The notes: a model not told the origin generated them from the letters alone. Positions 1 through 12,541 are shown, counted from the first letter of the stretch. The stretch: 64,000 bases of DNA from Syngnathus acus (GCF_901709675.1 NC_051088.1:20992693-21056692), one strand, 5' to 3'. A program made the numbers and translations.

Positions 1-341
1 AAATCATTTCCAGCCGTCCACAGGCACCACATAACCTTTGAATTCCTCGCTGATGTCAAAGGTCTGAAATCCCAGTCAAGACAGGATCATTATTTCACCA
101 CAAATCACTGTTGATACCTTGTTTCTGTCATGACCCACAAGCCATCTTCTCCTCACATCAACAAGCTCTGAATGAGACACGGTGAACATTTAGCTCAATG
201 AGCGTAGAATGGAATGGAATGGAACGGAACGGAACACGATACAATTCAATACAATTCAATACAATACAACACAATACAATACAATAAAGTACCGTCCATT
301 CCTTTTTATGCCAGTTTGTTTGTTTGTTTGTTTGTACTACA

Positions 342-392
342 TGCTAATGATGGGCAAATGAAGCTTCAAAATGATTCATGAACCCGTTGTTT
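342..392 (+). repeat. Truncated end of a ~205-bp TIR repeat abutting an nrp2 splice acceptor
   Basis: The sequence from TGCTAATGATGGGCAAATGA onward is nearly identical to the start of the full copy at 6034-6236 and to the inverted copy at 18693-18899. The match runs to the AACCCG about 10 bases before the AG of the acceptor for exon 398-663. Confidence 0.75.
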
Positions 393-397
393 TCCAG

Positions 398-3300
398 AGC
401 TCAACAGTCACCTGTATATGGAAGCCAGCCCAAAGACAGAGCAGCAGCCAGCTCGCCTCCTCAGCCCCGTGGTGCCGGCCGACACGGGACCTGTCTGCCT
501 CCTCTTTTCGTACCAAATGTGGGGGGAAGCCCAGGGGCACTTGAGGGTCCTGCTACGAGACAGCCACAATGAGGAGACCCTCCTGTGGACCCTAAAAGAT
601 GACCAGGGCCCAGTCTGGAAGGAAGGTCGTACTATCCTGCCTCGTTCACCTAAAGACTACCAGGTAGTGATGAATTCCTTGGCTCTATGGAAGCTTCACA
701 TGCCGTGCAGGCAGCTAAAAGAAGCCACACTTTGTTTAGAGTTGCATTTTTTACATCCATCGCACTGATGTTCTCATAAAATAGTAAGTTGCTTGCAAAT
801 AAGGAGGAAGATGATCGCAAGTATAGTTGTTGCTTTGAAATTGCAAGCACTCCATTAAGTTTTCATCAAGTCTCTCCCTACTTCTTGTCCCCTGTGTTCC
901 CTTCTGCCTTCCTCCTCTCCTTCCATCCTTCCTCTTTTCCTCCCACTCCTCTTTCTTCTCCCCGCTGTTGCTTTTAGGTTGTGATGGAGGGCTTCTTTGC
1001 GCACGGCACGAGAGGACACGTCTGGATTGACAACATCCACATGAGCTCCAACACACCGCTGGAAGAGTGTACACGTAAGTGGCGCACGCCCAAACGCAAC
1101 GGTGGGCCGAGCTGTACTTTTCTGTTCTTAATTTGAGCCGCCATCACCATCGACGTGATAAACACCCCCGACATTCCTCCACAAGCATCTTTAGAGAGAC
1201 GTTGTATTCCAAAACACCCACCTAGTACATAGATGAAAGAGGCGAAGGAGGGGCAGCATCTAAACTCCTCCAGAAAGAAGAAAAATAGCGAAAGTAGGCC
1301 ATAAACGCCCCGTGGGCCCCGGCGATGCTAATCTATGTTTCATTAGATTTCTATTCTTCTCTTTCTCTTCTTCCTCTATCTCTTATGCGCACAAGCCGGT
1401 TGTATTTGTAAACAGAGCTTTTCCCGAGCTGTCAAAGGGAATTACTCGACAGGCTGGTTTCCAAAGTAAACGGCGGAGCGGCTGGTGCGAGTTCAGAGCC
1501 AACGCAGCCTCCTTAATCTGGCCTGAGTCGGGGTTTTGAGAAGGTCTTAAGCAGATCAGAGACCAAGCTGGAGGTGCAGAGTTAGAAACCTGCTTGGCAT
1601 CCACGCTGCTTTTGCACCAGACTAGCCAGTGTGGAGAAGGAAAGCATCTTGTGTTTGTGTTTTCCTCTCAGCATTTGCATCAGTCATGGAGTGGAGTCTA
1701 AACTGCTCAGCAGTCAAGGAAGCAAAAAAAAAATGACAGCCAAGCTTGGCTCCTTTGACACTCCCACAGCGTGCTGGGATGCTGCTTATCAGCTAACACG
1801 GTAGATTTTTTTCACAGTACGTTGGCGTTTCTGCCACAGGCGCCACTTCCCAAGCCCCCCCCCCCCTCCCTCCCATCCCATGCATACACACGCACCACAT
1901 CTTTGTGCTAGCAATCAAAGTAACTTCCCAAAGAGCCCCTGCAGATGAGCTGGACTCTGATAAACATCTCGAAAATACACGCGGTTCCCAGCTCACACAA
2001 ATTGCATTCTCACAATGGAGCTGAGTAAAAGGCCATAATTCATGTGAGCTGTCTCAGGAATTAACTTAAATTTCCTCAGGAGGAGTTTGGTAGTCTTGTG
2101 ACATTTATTTGACATTTGGCTAGCTTTTCCCTCATATCTAACTCTCTCCCTCTCTCTCTCTCTCGCTCTCCCCTCGTCACCCGTATCTTCGGCCTTTCCG
2201 CACAGAACCCATCAATGCCTTCTCTCCAGATATGACCGGTGAGTGTATGATGTCACTTACTCTCTTGGCCTTGCTGCTTCTGCTTGTTAGTATTGCACCA
2301 GGCTGTGGGTTTTTGCTTGGTGGCACCAACACGTCTCGGCGACAATTTAAGCTGCACAAACTATCACATGGCCGATTACACGGCGAGGGTTTCAGAATGA
2401 ACGCAAATGCACATCTGAAGAAAAAAATACGACACACCCAACTAACGAATGCCAGATTGTGTTATATAGCTGAGAATATGATTATTTTTGCTCATTTATT
2501 GTGTCCCAGTGCAAACAATTAAGTACAAATGTCGGGTGAAAGCCAAGTGAAAGCAAGCAGTCAGATATGAGAAAATATCTTTTTCATGATCTCGCTTTTC
2601 CGGCTCACAGGCCCAGTCTGACGGCTTTTAAATAACTGTCTGCCTCATGAAAAATATTTAGAGCATCCTGCGGGACGCTATGAGATTGATGTTTGTGCTC
2701 TGGCATCTCATAATGTTCTCCAATAAGATAAGAGCTGGGTGGTTGCTGTCACCGCAAATATCACGTGTGCCCACCCTAGCTCTGCTACCCTTTTCTTTCA
2801 CCGCATCTCCTACATCTCACAAAATAATATGGCCACACAGCGAGCCTGAGCGTCCCTCCGCTGTGCAACTCACCTAATGAATGTGCACATTCTGAAGCAG
2901 CAGCAGCAGCAGCAGCCACATGCAGAAATTGTGGCTGTGCTTAAAAACCAGCTCTGCTTCTCTCCTCCAAGCTCTCTGTTGCTCTGCAGGGCTTTTAAGT
3001 TCTCAGATTTGGATCATGCTTCATTTCTTTAGTCCATGGATTGTGGATGTCTGTGGAAACTTGGACAGGAGACTTGTTGGAAAGCGCTTCTTCCCAATAA
3101 ATGGAAGAGTTCAATTCAGGGGCAACATTGTGAAAAAGCTTTTGGCTCGTGGAGGAGAGGGCTGACCTGGAGGCTGATGCATGAGAAGAAAGGCCCAGGG
3201 AGAAAGATGAATAACAGAAGCTTTGTTTTAGGCTTGAAACATATCAGCAAGCCAGTTAAATAACAAATCCAGTATCAGCTCAAAGGGAACTCTGGCAGCA

Positions 3301-6300
3301 CTTGATTCCCATGTAGTGTCTATATGCATGATAATGTCGTTGAAGGGCCTAACAAGAAGAAAAAAAATCCTTAAATCAGTGTATGCGGATGCTGTTCCAC
3401 TAATTATTTCAACTTGCTTTCACACCAAGTCATGTGAGTTGTCAAGAAATGCAACAGTTGAACAATTGGATTGATGATCTTGGTGTGAAAATTTGTCCTC
3501 CAACCTAAAGATGCATTTATGCACATGGATGCATTTGAATATTTCCTTGGCCTTTGGGTATTTTTTTTTTTTCTCTCCACTCAGCATGCTTATGCATGCT
3601 CAGGTGCACGCCTCCCATTTGGGATCGCATCTTGACAAATTCGTTCAATGTAGCGCCACTCCTCTCATTTCCTGTCGGCCAATTATTGTGTATCTCTCCA
3701 CCAGGGGGAGGTATTCCCGTGCCTCCCTTCCCCATCCACTGGTATTACATTATGGCTGTCGGGGCCACCCTCCTCATCCTGGCCGTGGCCATCTTGGTCA
3801 GAGCTCTTTGTTGCTGCAGACGACACCTGGCCACGCAGAAGAGCCAACAGTCGGTGGCCTATCACAGCTCTTCGCAATGCTTCCAGTACTCAAATTGGTC
3901 CTCCAGTATGGCCGCCCCAGGGGTGGAGCCAGTGCTGACAGTACGCTTGGACAGCCGGGACCGACACCGCACTCTCTGCTGAAATGAGCCAATTGGCTCG
4001 AGTGTTTGTCCGTGCAGGACGCCTGCCTGCACGTGACGTCGGTGTCACGACGCCAGTCAACTAACTCATCAGTTTACAGCTGCACGGGTGATGGATGGAA
4101 GTCTACAAAAACACACGGGTGTACTCGCTACTGGATATCGCTTTGATTGCTTGTTTTCCTCGTCGAGGAGTTTCGTATTGACGTCTGTCACGCTCCGGAA
4201 TGGAGGACTGGAGGGATTTATTTATATGAACAGTTTGTTCCGGGCGGGGCCATTGTGTGCCGTCTGGTCTCCTCAGCATGGACTTCCCCATAAATGTGTA
4301 GGCTGGCTTTAGCCAACCAGAGCTGCCAAACCACCAGCTAAAAACAAGACACCTGAGACACAAGGATGAAGCTGGCTGTAGAATTGAACTCTACCCTCGC
4401 TTGGACTTTGGCCCGCTGTAGTCGTGGTGGTGGAGGGAAGGAGGGAAAGCATCCATTATCATTTCCAAACACGCATGTGCACATTTAAGAAACAACAAAA
4501 TGCTGCTGGTAAGGCGTCGGTCAGTGATGGATGTCAGTGCTTAGTTTTGATGCTCTTATTGTCTTTGAAAATAAAGCACGTCTCTCCTATCCCATTTGAC
4601 GCATCGCAACACCCACTTACGTTGTTCTCTACACATCTTTAGTGCCGCCTGGTTGAAAGTGAAGTTGTGGGTGTTTTCAGTGGGAATTTGCGCCGGCTTT
4701 TAAATCGACACAGCTTTGTGCCATCATCCCTTTGGTGATGGAGGTGCCTACCATTCCAAGAGTGTCATAAAATCAGCTGCTGTGTATTGCAGTATATTTC
4801 AAATTCAGCCAAGGCACCATGAAAAGCAAGAACATGAGTCTGAGGGATGACATTAAGTTTTTCTTACGGCCATGTCTTTTTTCTGGGAGTTGTTTTTCCG
4901 AAAAAAATAGCTAATTGATTTTTTTCAAAAAAAAGTTATTAATTACTGAGCTTGAACCTACTGTGCTATTGATTTGCTAGTAATTAAAAGAAACAAATGA
5001 ATATTTTTTCTGTATGAGTGTGCTGGCTTGCCTCTTAGCGGTCACCTATAATTACTCGGAACTGAGGCTTCAAAACGCAAAATTTCTTCGGGTCTTTTAA
5101 AATGAACTGCACCTCTCATGCCACTCTAGGATGCACGTTGACACTTTTAGTAGCTGCTATTTTTTTCTTCTTTGGAGTGGTTTTGGCTGATGTTGTGCTT
5201 TTAAATCAGAAGGAGGAGGGACCGGACACCTGGCTTGACACTGTTCCACCTCAAGCCTCCAATATTTGTAATTAGTTAATGGACAGATAACATTTATTAA
5301 GGCTGCGCAGTGCACTTTTCCCTCCCTCTTCTGCACTTCCACCATGTTATAGCCTGCCAAGTTCAGTTGCCCTGGAAACATTTGTAATAAAGCTATTGGC
5401 TATCGCAGCCCCTCAGATCGAGACGTGTGCCTTGCCAAGCAGTTACTCCCATTCCTGTACGCCCGCCAAACGCAGCGAGTGCACAACACTCACACACTTT
5501 CACAAAAAAAAGTCTTCGCTCACTTAATGCACAGCTCTTAGGGCTAATCCTTTTGATTGTTTTTAAAGAAGGCTTCGTTATCTGATGACAAATTTGCATC
5601 TTTATTCACAGTCTTATAAAATCACTATGCTACATCTTGACTGTTTTTGACAGCAATGTATCATAATGATCTTTTCTCTAAATAATAAAGTCATATTTTT
5701 CTACAATTTCAAGAGCTGTCCGTCATTGCATTTCTGTCAACACTATTATGTAGCAGCACAAAGGTTTGTTGGTGGATTGTTTTGTGCTGTGCGACAATAT
5801 TAACACTCGTGGACAAATGTCGATGGGGTCCCCGTGAGGTCCCTGCGGCATTACATGTGAAAATGGAAGAAAAGAAAATGGAGTTGTTAGTTCCTCACAG
5901 CTACGATTACTCCCACTCTGCTGGGAAAACATTCTACGTGATGGTAGAGTCTGTTTATTTATCCCGAAGAACATTTGTGATTTTCTGAAATTTGTGAAAT
6001 TCTGAACTTAACTGTAAGGCAGGCATGCTAATTGCTAATGATGGGCAAATGAAGCTTCAAGATGATTCATGAACCCGATGTGTTTACTTAGACCTCTAGA
6101 TGGCACTGTTCACCGAAGAGCTGAAAGCCCACCAACTTGCCATTTCTTAAAACCCTCGCTTTAAACCAACATTGCCATCTAGAGGAGCCAAAGAATACAA
6201 CAACTGGTTCATGAAGCTTCATTTTCCCATCACTACATTACATTGGGGCTGGCCCACATGAAATCAAATTGCCTTAAAATGGTCAAATGAAATAAAATTT

Positions 6301-6830
6301 AATTTCAGGGGCAGCTAAGTGGTTAATTACTTTTGCGCGTGTCGAAATGTGTCAGTGTAAAGGCAATGAATGTTGTGTGCTTCTCTCCAACAGTCAAGAC
6401 GCCTAATCGGTTTGGAGATGTGCGGCTTGACGGAGGCAGGGAACCACTGGGGGGAGGTAAGCAAATAAGTGGCTTCTTTTGAAATGGATCAAATCCCCAC
6501 GTAACACACACTGGCCCTGTGTTAGATTTCCATTTTCCAGAATGGAATACAGCATCGCCATCTTTGGAGTCTCCAGTGACTCCGGCCTCAGAGAAGGACA
6601 ACTCGTGGCTGTACACGTTGGACCCCATTTTGGTCACAATCATTGTCATGAGTTCCCTGGGTGTCCTACTAGGGGCAGTGTGCGCGGGCCTCCTCCTCTA
6701 CTGCACCTGTTCCTACAGTGGCCTGTCCTCACGTTCCTCCACCACACTGGAGAACTACAACTTTGAACTGTACGACGGCCTCAAGCACAAAGTCAAACTG
6801 AACCAACAGCGCTGCTGCACCGAGGCGTGA
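398..6830 (+). CDS. nrp2: Neuropilin-2, 3' part of gene (MAM domain end, transmembrane and cytoplasmic tail; isoform A path)
   Basis: Neuropilin-2 is a single-pass co-receptor for class-3 semaphorins and VEGF-C/VEGF-A on neurons and endothelium. Only the 3' end is in the window. Exons read from splice sites: 398-663, 978-1074, 2206-2238, then 6394-6456 and 6541-6830 (stop 6828-6830). Phases run 0, 1, 1, 1 and are consistent at every junction. The first two exons encode the second half of the MAM domain, including the stretches ARLLSPVV, DDQGPVWKEGR and EGFFAHGTRGHVWIDNI. The last exon encodes the linker, a hydrophobic transmembrane helix (ILVTIIVMSSLGVLLGAVC) and a short tail ending CCTEA, close to the SEA-type PDZ-binding end that I recall for mammalian NRP2a. 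The match to mammalian NRP2a is near-identical across membrane and tail, so the family call is firm. Which teleost paralogue (nrp2a or nrp2b) cannot be told here. Confidence 0.93.
3705..3982 (+). CDS. nrp2: Neuropilin-2 alternative terminal exon (NRP2b-type transmembrane and tail)
   Basis: This exon lies between the last shared exon (2206-2238) and the two A-specific exons. The acceptor follows CTCTCCACCAG. It enters in the same phase (1) as the A-form exon, so exon 2206-2238 can splice to either. It encodes a short Gly/Pro linker, a transmembrane helix beginning HWYYIMAVGATLLILAVAIL, a Cys/Arg stop-transfer run (RALCCCRRH) and a tail ending VEPVLTVRLDSRDRHRTLC, with stop TGA at 3980-3982. 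The HWYY start and VEPxLTxxL tail match the mammalian NRP2b form. There is no SEA-like PDZ end, as expected for form B, which does not recruit GIPC-type PDZ partners. The exon carries its own stop, and a possible poly(A) signal lies at 4570. Confidence 0.9.
4570..4575 (+). other. Candidate poly(A) signal for nrp2 form B
   Basis: AATAAA lies about 590 bases after the form-B stop codon, in sequence with no other feature. A T-rich stretch follows within 30-60 bases. This is a positional inference only. The alternative is AATAAA at about 5685. Confidence 0.4.
6034..6236 (+). mobile_element. ~205-bp non-autonomous TIR element, full copy (GATGGG...AAGCTTC ends)
   Basis: The left end reads AATGATGGGCAAATGAAGCT and the right end is close to its reverse complement (GAAGCTTCATTTTCCCATCA). 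The body contains CATCTAGAGG/CCTCTAGATGG motifs. The same element occurs inverted at 18693-18899 and truncated at 342-392. It has no coding capacity. The superfamily is uncertain (hAT-like ends), because I could not define a clear target-site duplication. Confidence 0.7.
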
Positions 6831-8900
6831 GGAGATACGAGCACATCGGTTTTTGTGAATACCTCTCACTATTGTCTTCACCTTAGTGTCAGCTCATGGA
6901 GACAAATCCCTGGACACCATTTTTTTTTTAACACAAGTGAGCTCTCCGTTTCCTATTTTGGGAAAAATGGCACAGTCAATTGTTTTGTGGTGAAAACAAC
7001 AATGTGAAAAAGACTGAGGTCAGCACGGTGGATTGCTCAAGACCTCGGACATCTCAACATATCAACTTTAGATCCCTGCCCCACCAAAAGAAAACTGTTT
7101 TTAAATGATCGTCATAGATTTGTAAGAGTTCTAGTTTTGAAAGTGCACATACTGAGTCAAAATATCGTGTTGGAAAGGTGGTAGGCTAGTTAGCGAGCGT
7201 TTTTTTCGGCTCAAATGTGAACATGTTGGCCAAGAGCTTAGCTCCTGTGTCTGGCCCATTGACTTTTTGTTCCATTGTGGACTCTGCTCCTTATACTAGG
7301 CACGCCTTTGCCGTGGTATTTTTAGTCACTGACGTCCGTCAACTTTGTATTTCTGCACTCACTCTCTTTCTGTTTAATGTTTCTGTTCTGGCCCATGGCC
7401 AATTAGCGATGGCTGATAAGGAGGGGACCAGGCTCTGAAAGTGGGGTGGGTGAAGGTTAGTGCGGCGGTAATTTTTTTTTTTTTCTCCAATGAATGGGAG
7501 AGTTATAGTTGTTGCAGACTGTTCTCAGAAGAGAAGGTCATGTTTTCTTTGTACTTAATGGAGAAAGGTCAAGGAGGTTTGGTGAGTGCAACCTATGGAT
7601 TGCTGCTGAAGGCAGGAAAGAGGAGAAACAGAGATAGGCTGAGTGACACAACACCGACCAAGCATTCCGCTCTAAACACGAGAGTCGGAAGTCCTCATCT
7701 TAATGGTATGACCACATGCCAATGGACACACATCAAGCCTTAAACTTTAAATGTTGAGCAGACGTACTGAGAAGACACCAAGGTGAGAGCCGATCACACT
7801 TTGGAAAAGAGAAGCCATGATTTGAAGGACCTATCCCACCATATCAGAAACTATCACTGCACAAATTCTACTCGACTTTATTTGATGTATTTTCATAAAG
7901 CAAGGTGGGCATTTGTTTGAAAACACCCTGCACATGAGGAGGCTAAGTCTCTAGATGGAAAAATGGGAAAGAACATCATGATTTTGCTGTGACTCTATAT
8001 TATAAATCTCATAACCAAACACTGATATGATTGCCACGGATTGTTTGGGAAGTTTATCCTTCTATTCAGAGCTGAAAAGTTTCCGCTTTGCTGCTCGGTA
8101 CAGGAGTTCCATTATTTTGACAGAGACATCACCCAAATGTTATGTACAGTAAATCAGAACTATGAAGTAAGCGAATGGATAAACCAGAAGTATGCACGTA
8201 ACTGAGCATACTGTCTCCTGTTTGTGGCACAACAAATATTTCTTCGTAATATATCGGTGTTGCCTCCCATTGTCGGAGCCAACCTGTACAATACAAATGA
8301 TTATTGTCGTCTTCATTTTCATCGTACCGCACCCCTGATATATCATCACCCACCGGTGTGAGTACATGGACGTTAGAATGAGTTACAGTACTTTATTTAT
8401 GAAAAATGGTGTCTTGTATTACTCTTTTTTTTTTCTGCAGTTTTTGGACTATAACCCCGACAAAAAAAGAAGGATTACTGTACTGGGATCCCCTGAGCTG
8501 TACTATATTTGAGCCTGGTATGAAGTCCATATTTGACACAATTTTTTTTTTTTATCCCGATCAAAAATACACGCACACAAACGAGCCCTCTCCTCTGAGG
8601 CCCACATCTCTGGACCCCACTGACTCTCTTCAAAGTGCCTTGGAGCCTCGGGGATCCAGCTTGCCTTTGGATCCGGTTCCAGACAGTCGCATGACACTGA
8701 GAGTGACCATAATAGCGCTCCCTTTGACCTAGGAGGACCAAACACAGAGAATGAGACCTCCTCTTGCACTGCTTGGACTGCTGCTGCTGCTGCTGTAGTT
8801 GTTGTTTTAAAGGGGTCTTTGTACAGAAATGCTCTTTTTATGATTGTTTTGATTATTGTTCTGATTATTTAATAAAGGATTTATACCATAATGGAAAAAC
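6831..8900 (+). other. nrp2: nrp2 form A 3' UTR with poly(A) signal at 8871-8876
   Basis: There is no convincing coding sequence between the form-A stop and 8.9 kb. An AATAAA at 8871-8876 is followed within 30 bases by a T/G-rich run (GCGTTTTTTGTTTCC), a good poly(A) site. A short (CTG)n run lies near 8775-8796. The length is inferred, since no transcript data are available. Confidence 0.5.
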
Positions 8901-9495
8901 AAGCAAGCGTTTTTTGTTTCCTTCACCATCTAACTTTCAAAAATAACTGTCGTTTTTAATTGGGGGGAAAAAACTTAATAATTGCGTCCAAACTTATGCT
9001 CTCACATACAAATATATTATTTTGTGTTGACTGCTTGCCATACTGGGTCTCTAATCTCCCCATGAACTCCCATTAGTCTGGACCTCTGGTGGCCCTCATT
9101 TAGATCGCCTACATCAAAGCTTTGAAGTGTGTGGCATCTCAGCTTCAACCAACCCACCAGCCCCTAACTGCATGCACAAAATTATATGGTACCTTGCAAT
9201 TACTCTTGTTTCTCTTTTCTCCACTGTGCAGTCTCCCACACATGGATGCATTCATCAGCACGGTCGTTTCTCACCTAAAAGCGAAGCTTGTTAGCAAACA
9301 CAGACTGTCAGAGCTTCTGCCACTGAATGCCTGTAACGGAGCACAGATTATTTGCACAAGGCTCTTGGGAAGAGATGACGAACAATTAATGAACAGGCTT
9401 AAATTAGCTCTGCATTTTGTTTTTGCTATTTTGCGCTCTTGAAATGTGTTTTTTTTTCTTCTCTCTCAAACATTCAGACGTCATGGCTTATTAAC

Positions 9496-9712
9496 TACGG
9501 GACTGTCTCAGAAAATTGGAATATTGTGATAAAGTTTGTTATTTTCTGTAATGCAATTAAAAAAAATGAAAAATGTCATACATCCTGGATTCATTACAAA
9601 TCAGCTGAAATATTGCAAGCCTTTTATTAATTTAATTTTTGTTTTTTTTAATAGCATGACAGAAAATAAGGAACTTTATCACAATATTCTGATTTTCTGA
9701 GACAGTCCTGTA
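9496..9712 (+). mobile_element. MITE with ~38-bp terminal inverted repeats (GGACTGTCTCAG family)
   Basis: The left arm begins TACGGGACTGTCTCAG and continues AAAATTGGAATATTGTGATA. The right arm is its near-exact reverse complement ending CTGAGACAGTCCTGTA. TA dinucleotides at both ends suggest Tc1/mariner-type insertion. The ~140-bp AT-rich core has no reading frame. Confidence 0.8.
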
Positions 9713-10504
9713 CATGTAACTAGCTACTCAGTGTTAGTATGAAATAGTAGCACAGGTTTGCCTGTCAGAGGTGTGCTAAAGCACAAAATGCGTGGGTTGA
9801 CACCTTACAGCAGTGGTGGCAGTTAGCAGGCTGCAGCCCATGACGCGTCAGAGCAGGCCAATTACTCCCTCGGAATAAAACGCTGACACTCACCAGTTCA
9901 CTAGAGGAGTGTAACGCCATCTGCTCATGAGTTCGATTGATCCCGGCAGAACAGTAATCACCACATCACACAAATAAATGCCAACGGGAAATTACCCGAG
10001 TGGCCAGATTGTCATTGTTCCGTGCCACCTTCTGTTTTCTCATGCAAGTCTAACTTAACTTTAGGTTCTTGTGTGAGTGTTTGTGTGTAAGCTTCTCGTT
10101 TTTTTTTCATCAGAATGTAAACTGCAGGGGCCTTTTTCTTTCCATGGTCACATCAGAGAGTTCTTTGCTTCTGAAGCCATCAAAGAAAAAATCTTGGCGC
10201 CATGTAAAGTGAGAGGCCAAATTGCAGAGGGATCCCATTTCGGGGGTTGCGCTAGAGGAAGAAACTGGAACGCATAACAAATTATTTTGGAAGGAATCTG
10301 ACATTATCGAGATAAAGGAGCAGGCTCACGGGTCATTTCGTAGTCGTTACAGTGCAAGTCGATGGATACAAATGAAGGCAGCACAGTTGACTCGCAGTAA
10401 GCATGTTTGAATATCAGCTCAGGTCCTCGATGTGGAATTTGATCATTTTCGGTCGGTTTTCACGACAACCTCCACCACTCACTACCACCATTTTGGAAAA
10501 ATAT

Positions 10505-10748
10505 ACACTACCATTCAAAAGTTTGGGGTCACAAAATTGTTTGGGTGACCCCAAACTTTTGAACGGTAGTGTATATATTTATTTAGATAATTATTTATAG
10601 ATTGTATATATAATCTTCTGTGTAAAAAATCTTATAATATATATGTATACTTATATTCATAGATTATATATAATCTTATACAAATATAAGATATAATTTA
10701 TAATATTTAATTCATAATATTTTATTATAATAATATTTACACTACCGT
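10505..10748 (+). mobile_element. Fold-back MITE copy 1 (hairpin-ended, CACTACCGTTCAAAAGTTTG family)
   Basis: The left end is a 68-base hairpin at 10505-10572 (ACACTACC...GGTAGTGT) with stem AGTTTGGGGTCAC / GTGACCCCAAACT. An AT-rich body follows. The right end is cut to ACACTACCGT at 10739-10748. The same element is at 13406-14294 (tandem and interrupted) and intact at 61694-61988. Confidence 0.8.
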
Positions 10749-11149
10749 GACTAGACATTACACTAGAGTGACTGTGTATACAAACTTGCCTATAGATTTG
10801 AGTGTGAATGGCAATGCTTGTTTTTCTATCAGTGCCCTCCCACTGGGAGGAAAATAGTCCGTCGATGCTTTGGCCAGCCTCTCACCCAAAGTCAGGTAGC
10901 ATAAAATCCAGTTTAACTGCACTCGCAGGCAAAGCTCGAATGGCTGTTTTCACACATCCACTGTTGGGGGCGGACATTCAGCTTTATCTTTGCATCGACA
11001 GGGGAGTAATAATAATAAATAATAGCCATTATCTAAACACTATTTTGTATGGATACGGGCCCTTCAGGTGGTGGCCCAACCCTCTTCATGCACCTGCTCA
11101 CTTGCAACCCTAAGCACAATACAACCAAAACACAAAATGGACGAGTGGT

Positions 11150-11544
11150 TACCGTATTTTCCGCACTATAAGGCGCACCGGATTATAAGGCGCACCTTCA
11201 ATGAATGGCCCATTTTAGAACTTTGTCCATATATAAGGCGCACCGGATTATAAGGCGCATAGAATAAATAACTCAATGTTGCGCAAACGTTAATGCAATC
11301 ACAATATAGTAACACTCGAAATAGTGAAAACAATAACAATATATCAATAACTCAACGTTGCTCAAACGTTATAATATCACACAACACACAAAATAAACAC
11401 GTAAAGCTTACTTTAATAAATTAGTCCTCATCCACGAATCCATATTGGTCCATATATAAGGCGCACCGGATTATAAGGCGCACTGTTGGCTTTTGAGAAA
11501 ATTGGAGGTTTTTAGGTGCGCCTTATAGTGCGGAAAATACGGTA
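11150..11544 (+). mobile_element. MITE, TACCGTATTTTCCGCACTAT family, copy 1
   Basis: The terminal inverted repeat TACCGTATTTTCCGCACTAT starts the element and its reverse complement ends it, with TA at both borders. Internal GGCGCACC(GG)ATTATAAGGCGC motifs recur at each end. A second, shorter copy sits at 40380-40625 in a speg intron. It is non-coding. Confidence 0.82.
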
Positions 11545-11973
11545 CAAATGAAGTATCTCAAACTATCTCCATTCACAGTAGTACAACTCTATTTAACCCC
11601 TGCAAGTAGAAAAAAATAATCATGCAGAATATTAATGACAAAGAATGCCGCCTCTGTAGAGAAATTTCAGGGAGCATAATTTCTCCGTCTTGCATCCTCA
11701 AACAGAGTCTGAAGTTGGTAGAACAGAACCACCTGGAGACGTAACCTCGCCGTGTGTTTCTGCAACATCCAATGCGCTGTCACAAACTGCAGCAGCAGTG
11801 CATAAACACATGCAGAGACTGACACTTCAGTTACCAAATAGGTCTCGCACTCACATCAGAGCACGCCCACGTCCCAGTGGTCTTGCTGGGAAGGGGGCCC
11901 AGATAATCTTGTTGGGTCTGCCAGTGGTTCAAAGCACCTATGTGGGTCAGTGTGTGTAGTATATATATTTCCG

Positions 11974-12271
11974 TCAGGGCCTGCAAGGCCTTCTCTGCTG
12001 GCCTAAAAATATCTGAATCACATACTGATGTTAATTATATTTTGTCCATAAATATTCATTCAATACGTATTCATGGACAAAATGTATTTAAAATTTATTT
12101 AGTACGTATTAAATAATGTCAAATGGTCTGTCCGCTTACTTTCATTTCGAGCCCCCTGGTTGCGCTGCTTCCAGGCGTGCATTTTCATATTTAAGCATTT
12201 AACCAATCACATTTCAGCCAAGGTCGAAGAAATCTGCCTGGAGGCCTTCACAATCAGTTCTGCGGGCCCTG
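11974..12271. repeat. Possible hAT-related remnant with CAGGGCCTGC / GCGGGCCCTG ends
   Basis: CAGGGCCTGCAAGGCC near 11975 and GCGGGCCCTG near 12265 form a short inverted pair around a non-coding body. The flanks show no 8-bp duplication, so the assignment is weak. A hAT transposase C-terminal scrap lies just downstream at 12488-12541. Confidence 0.3.
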
Positions 12272-12487
12272 TATCATAAATAAAATGTTGATCATACTTT
12301 TTCTTCACCCAATCAGATTTTGAGTTGGCGACACCAACACCTTCTCGCAGGTGTAGGGAATCGTCAGCGTATTCACACGCTTTGATTGGATAGTCGAGCT
12401 GCGTGTTGATTTAATCGCTTTTTTGTCAACCCACCATGGCTGATAAATGGAAATCTTAAAAAGATTGATAGACATTACACATTACAG

Positions 12488-12541
12488 AGACCATCACCGT
12501 CCACTGCTTCTGTTGAACGGGTATTCTCAGCCCTAAAGTGA
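12488..12541 (+). pseudogene. hAT transposase C-terminal fragment (dimerisation motif), decayed
   Basis: The frame reads RPSPSTASVERVFSALK followed by a stop. S-x-ERVFS-x-L is the typical hAT C-terminal dimerisation signature. The frame closes at once upstream and downstream, so only a relic remains. Confidence 0.5.

Noticed and set aside
378-572. Out-of-frame plus-strand frame over the first nrp2 exon
   Set aside because: The MAM-domain match and the splice phases fix the other frame (through 418).
8406-8770. Frames downstream of nrp2 (for example the Pro/Ser-rich 8406-8732)
   Set aside because: They lie between the nrp2 stop and its poly(A) signal, with no domain or splice support; treated as 3' UTR.
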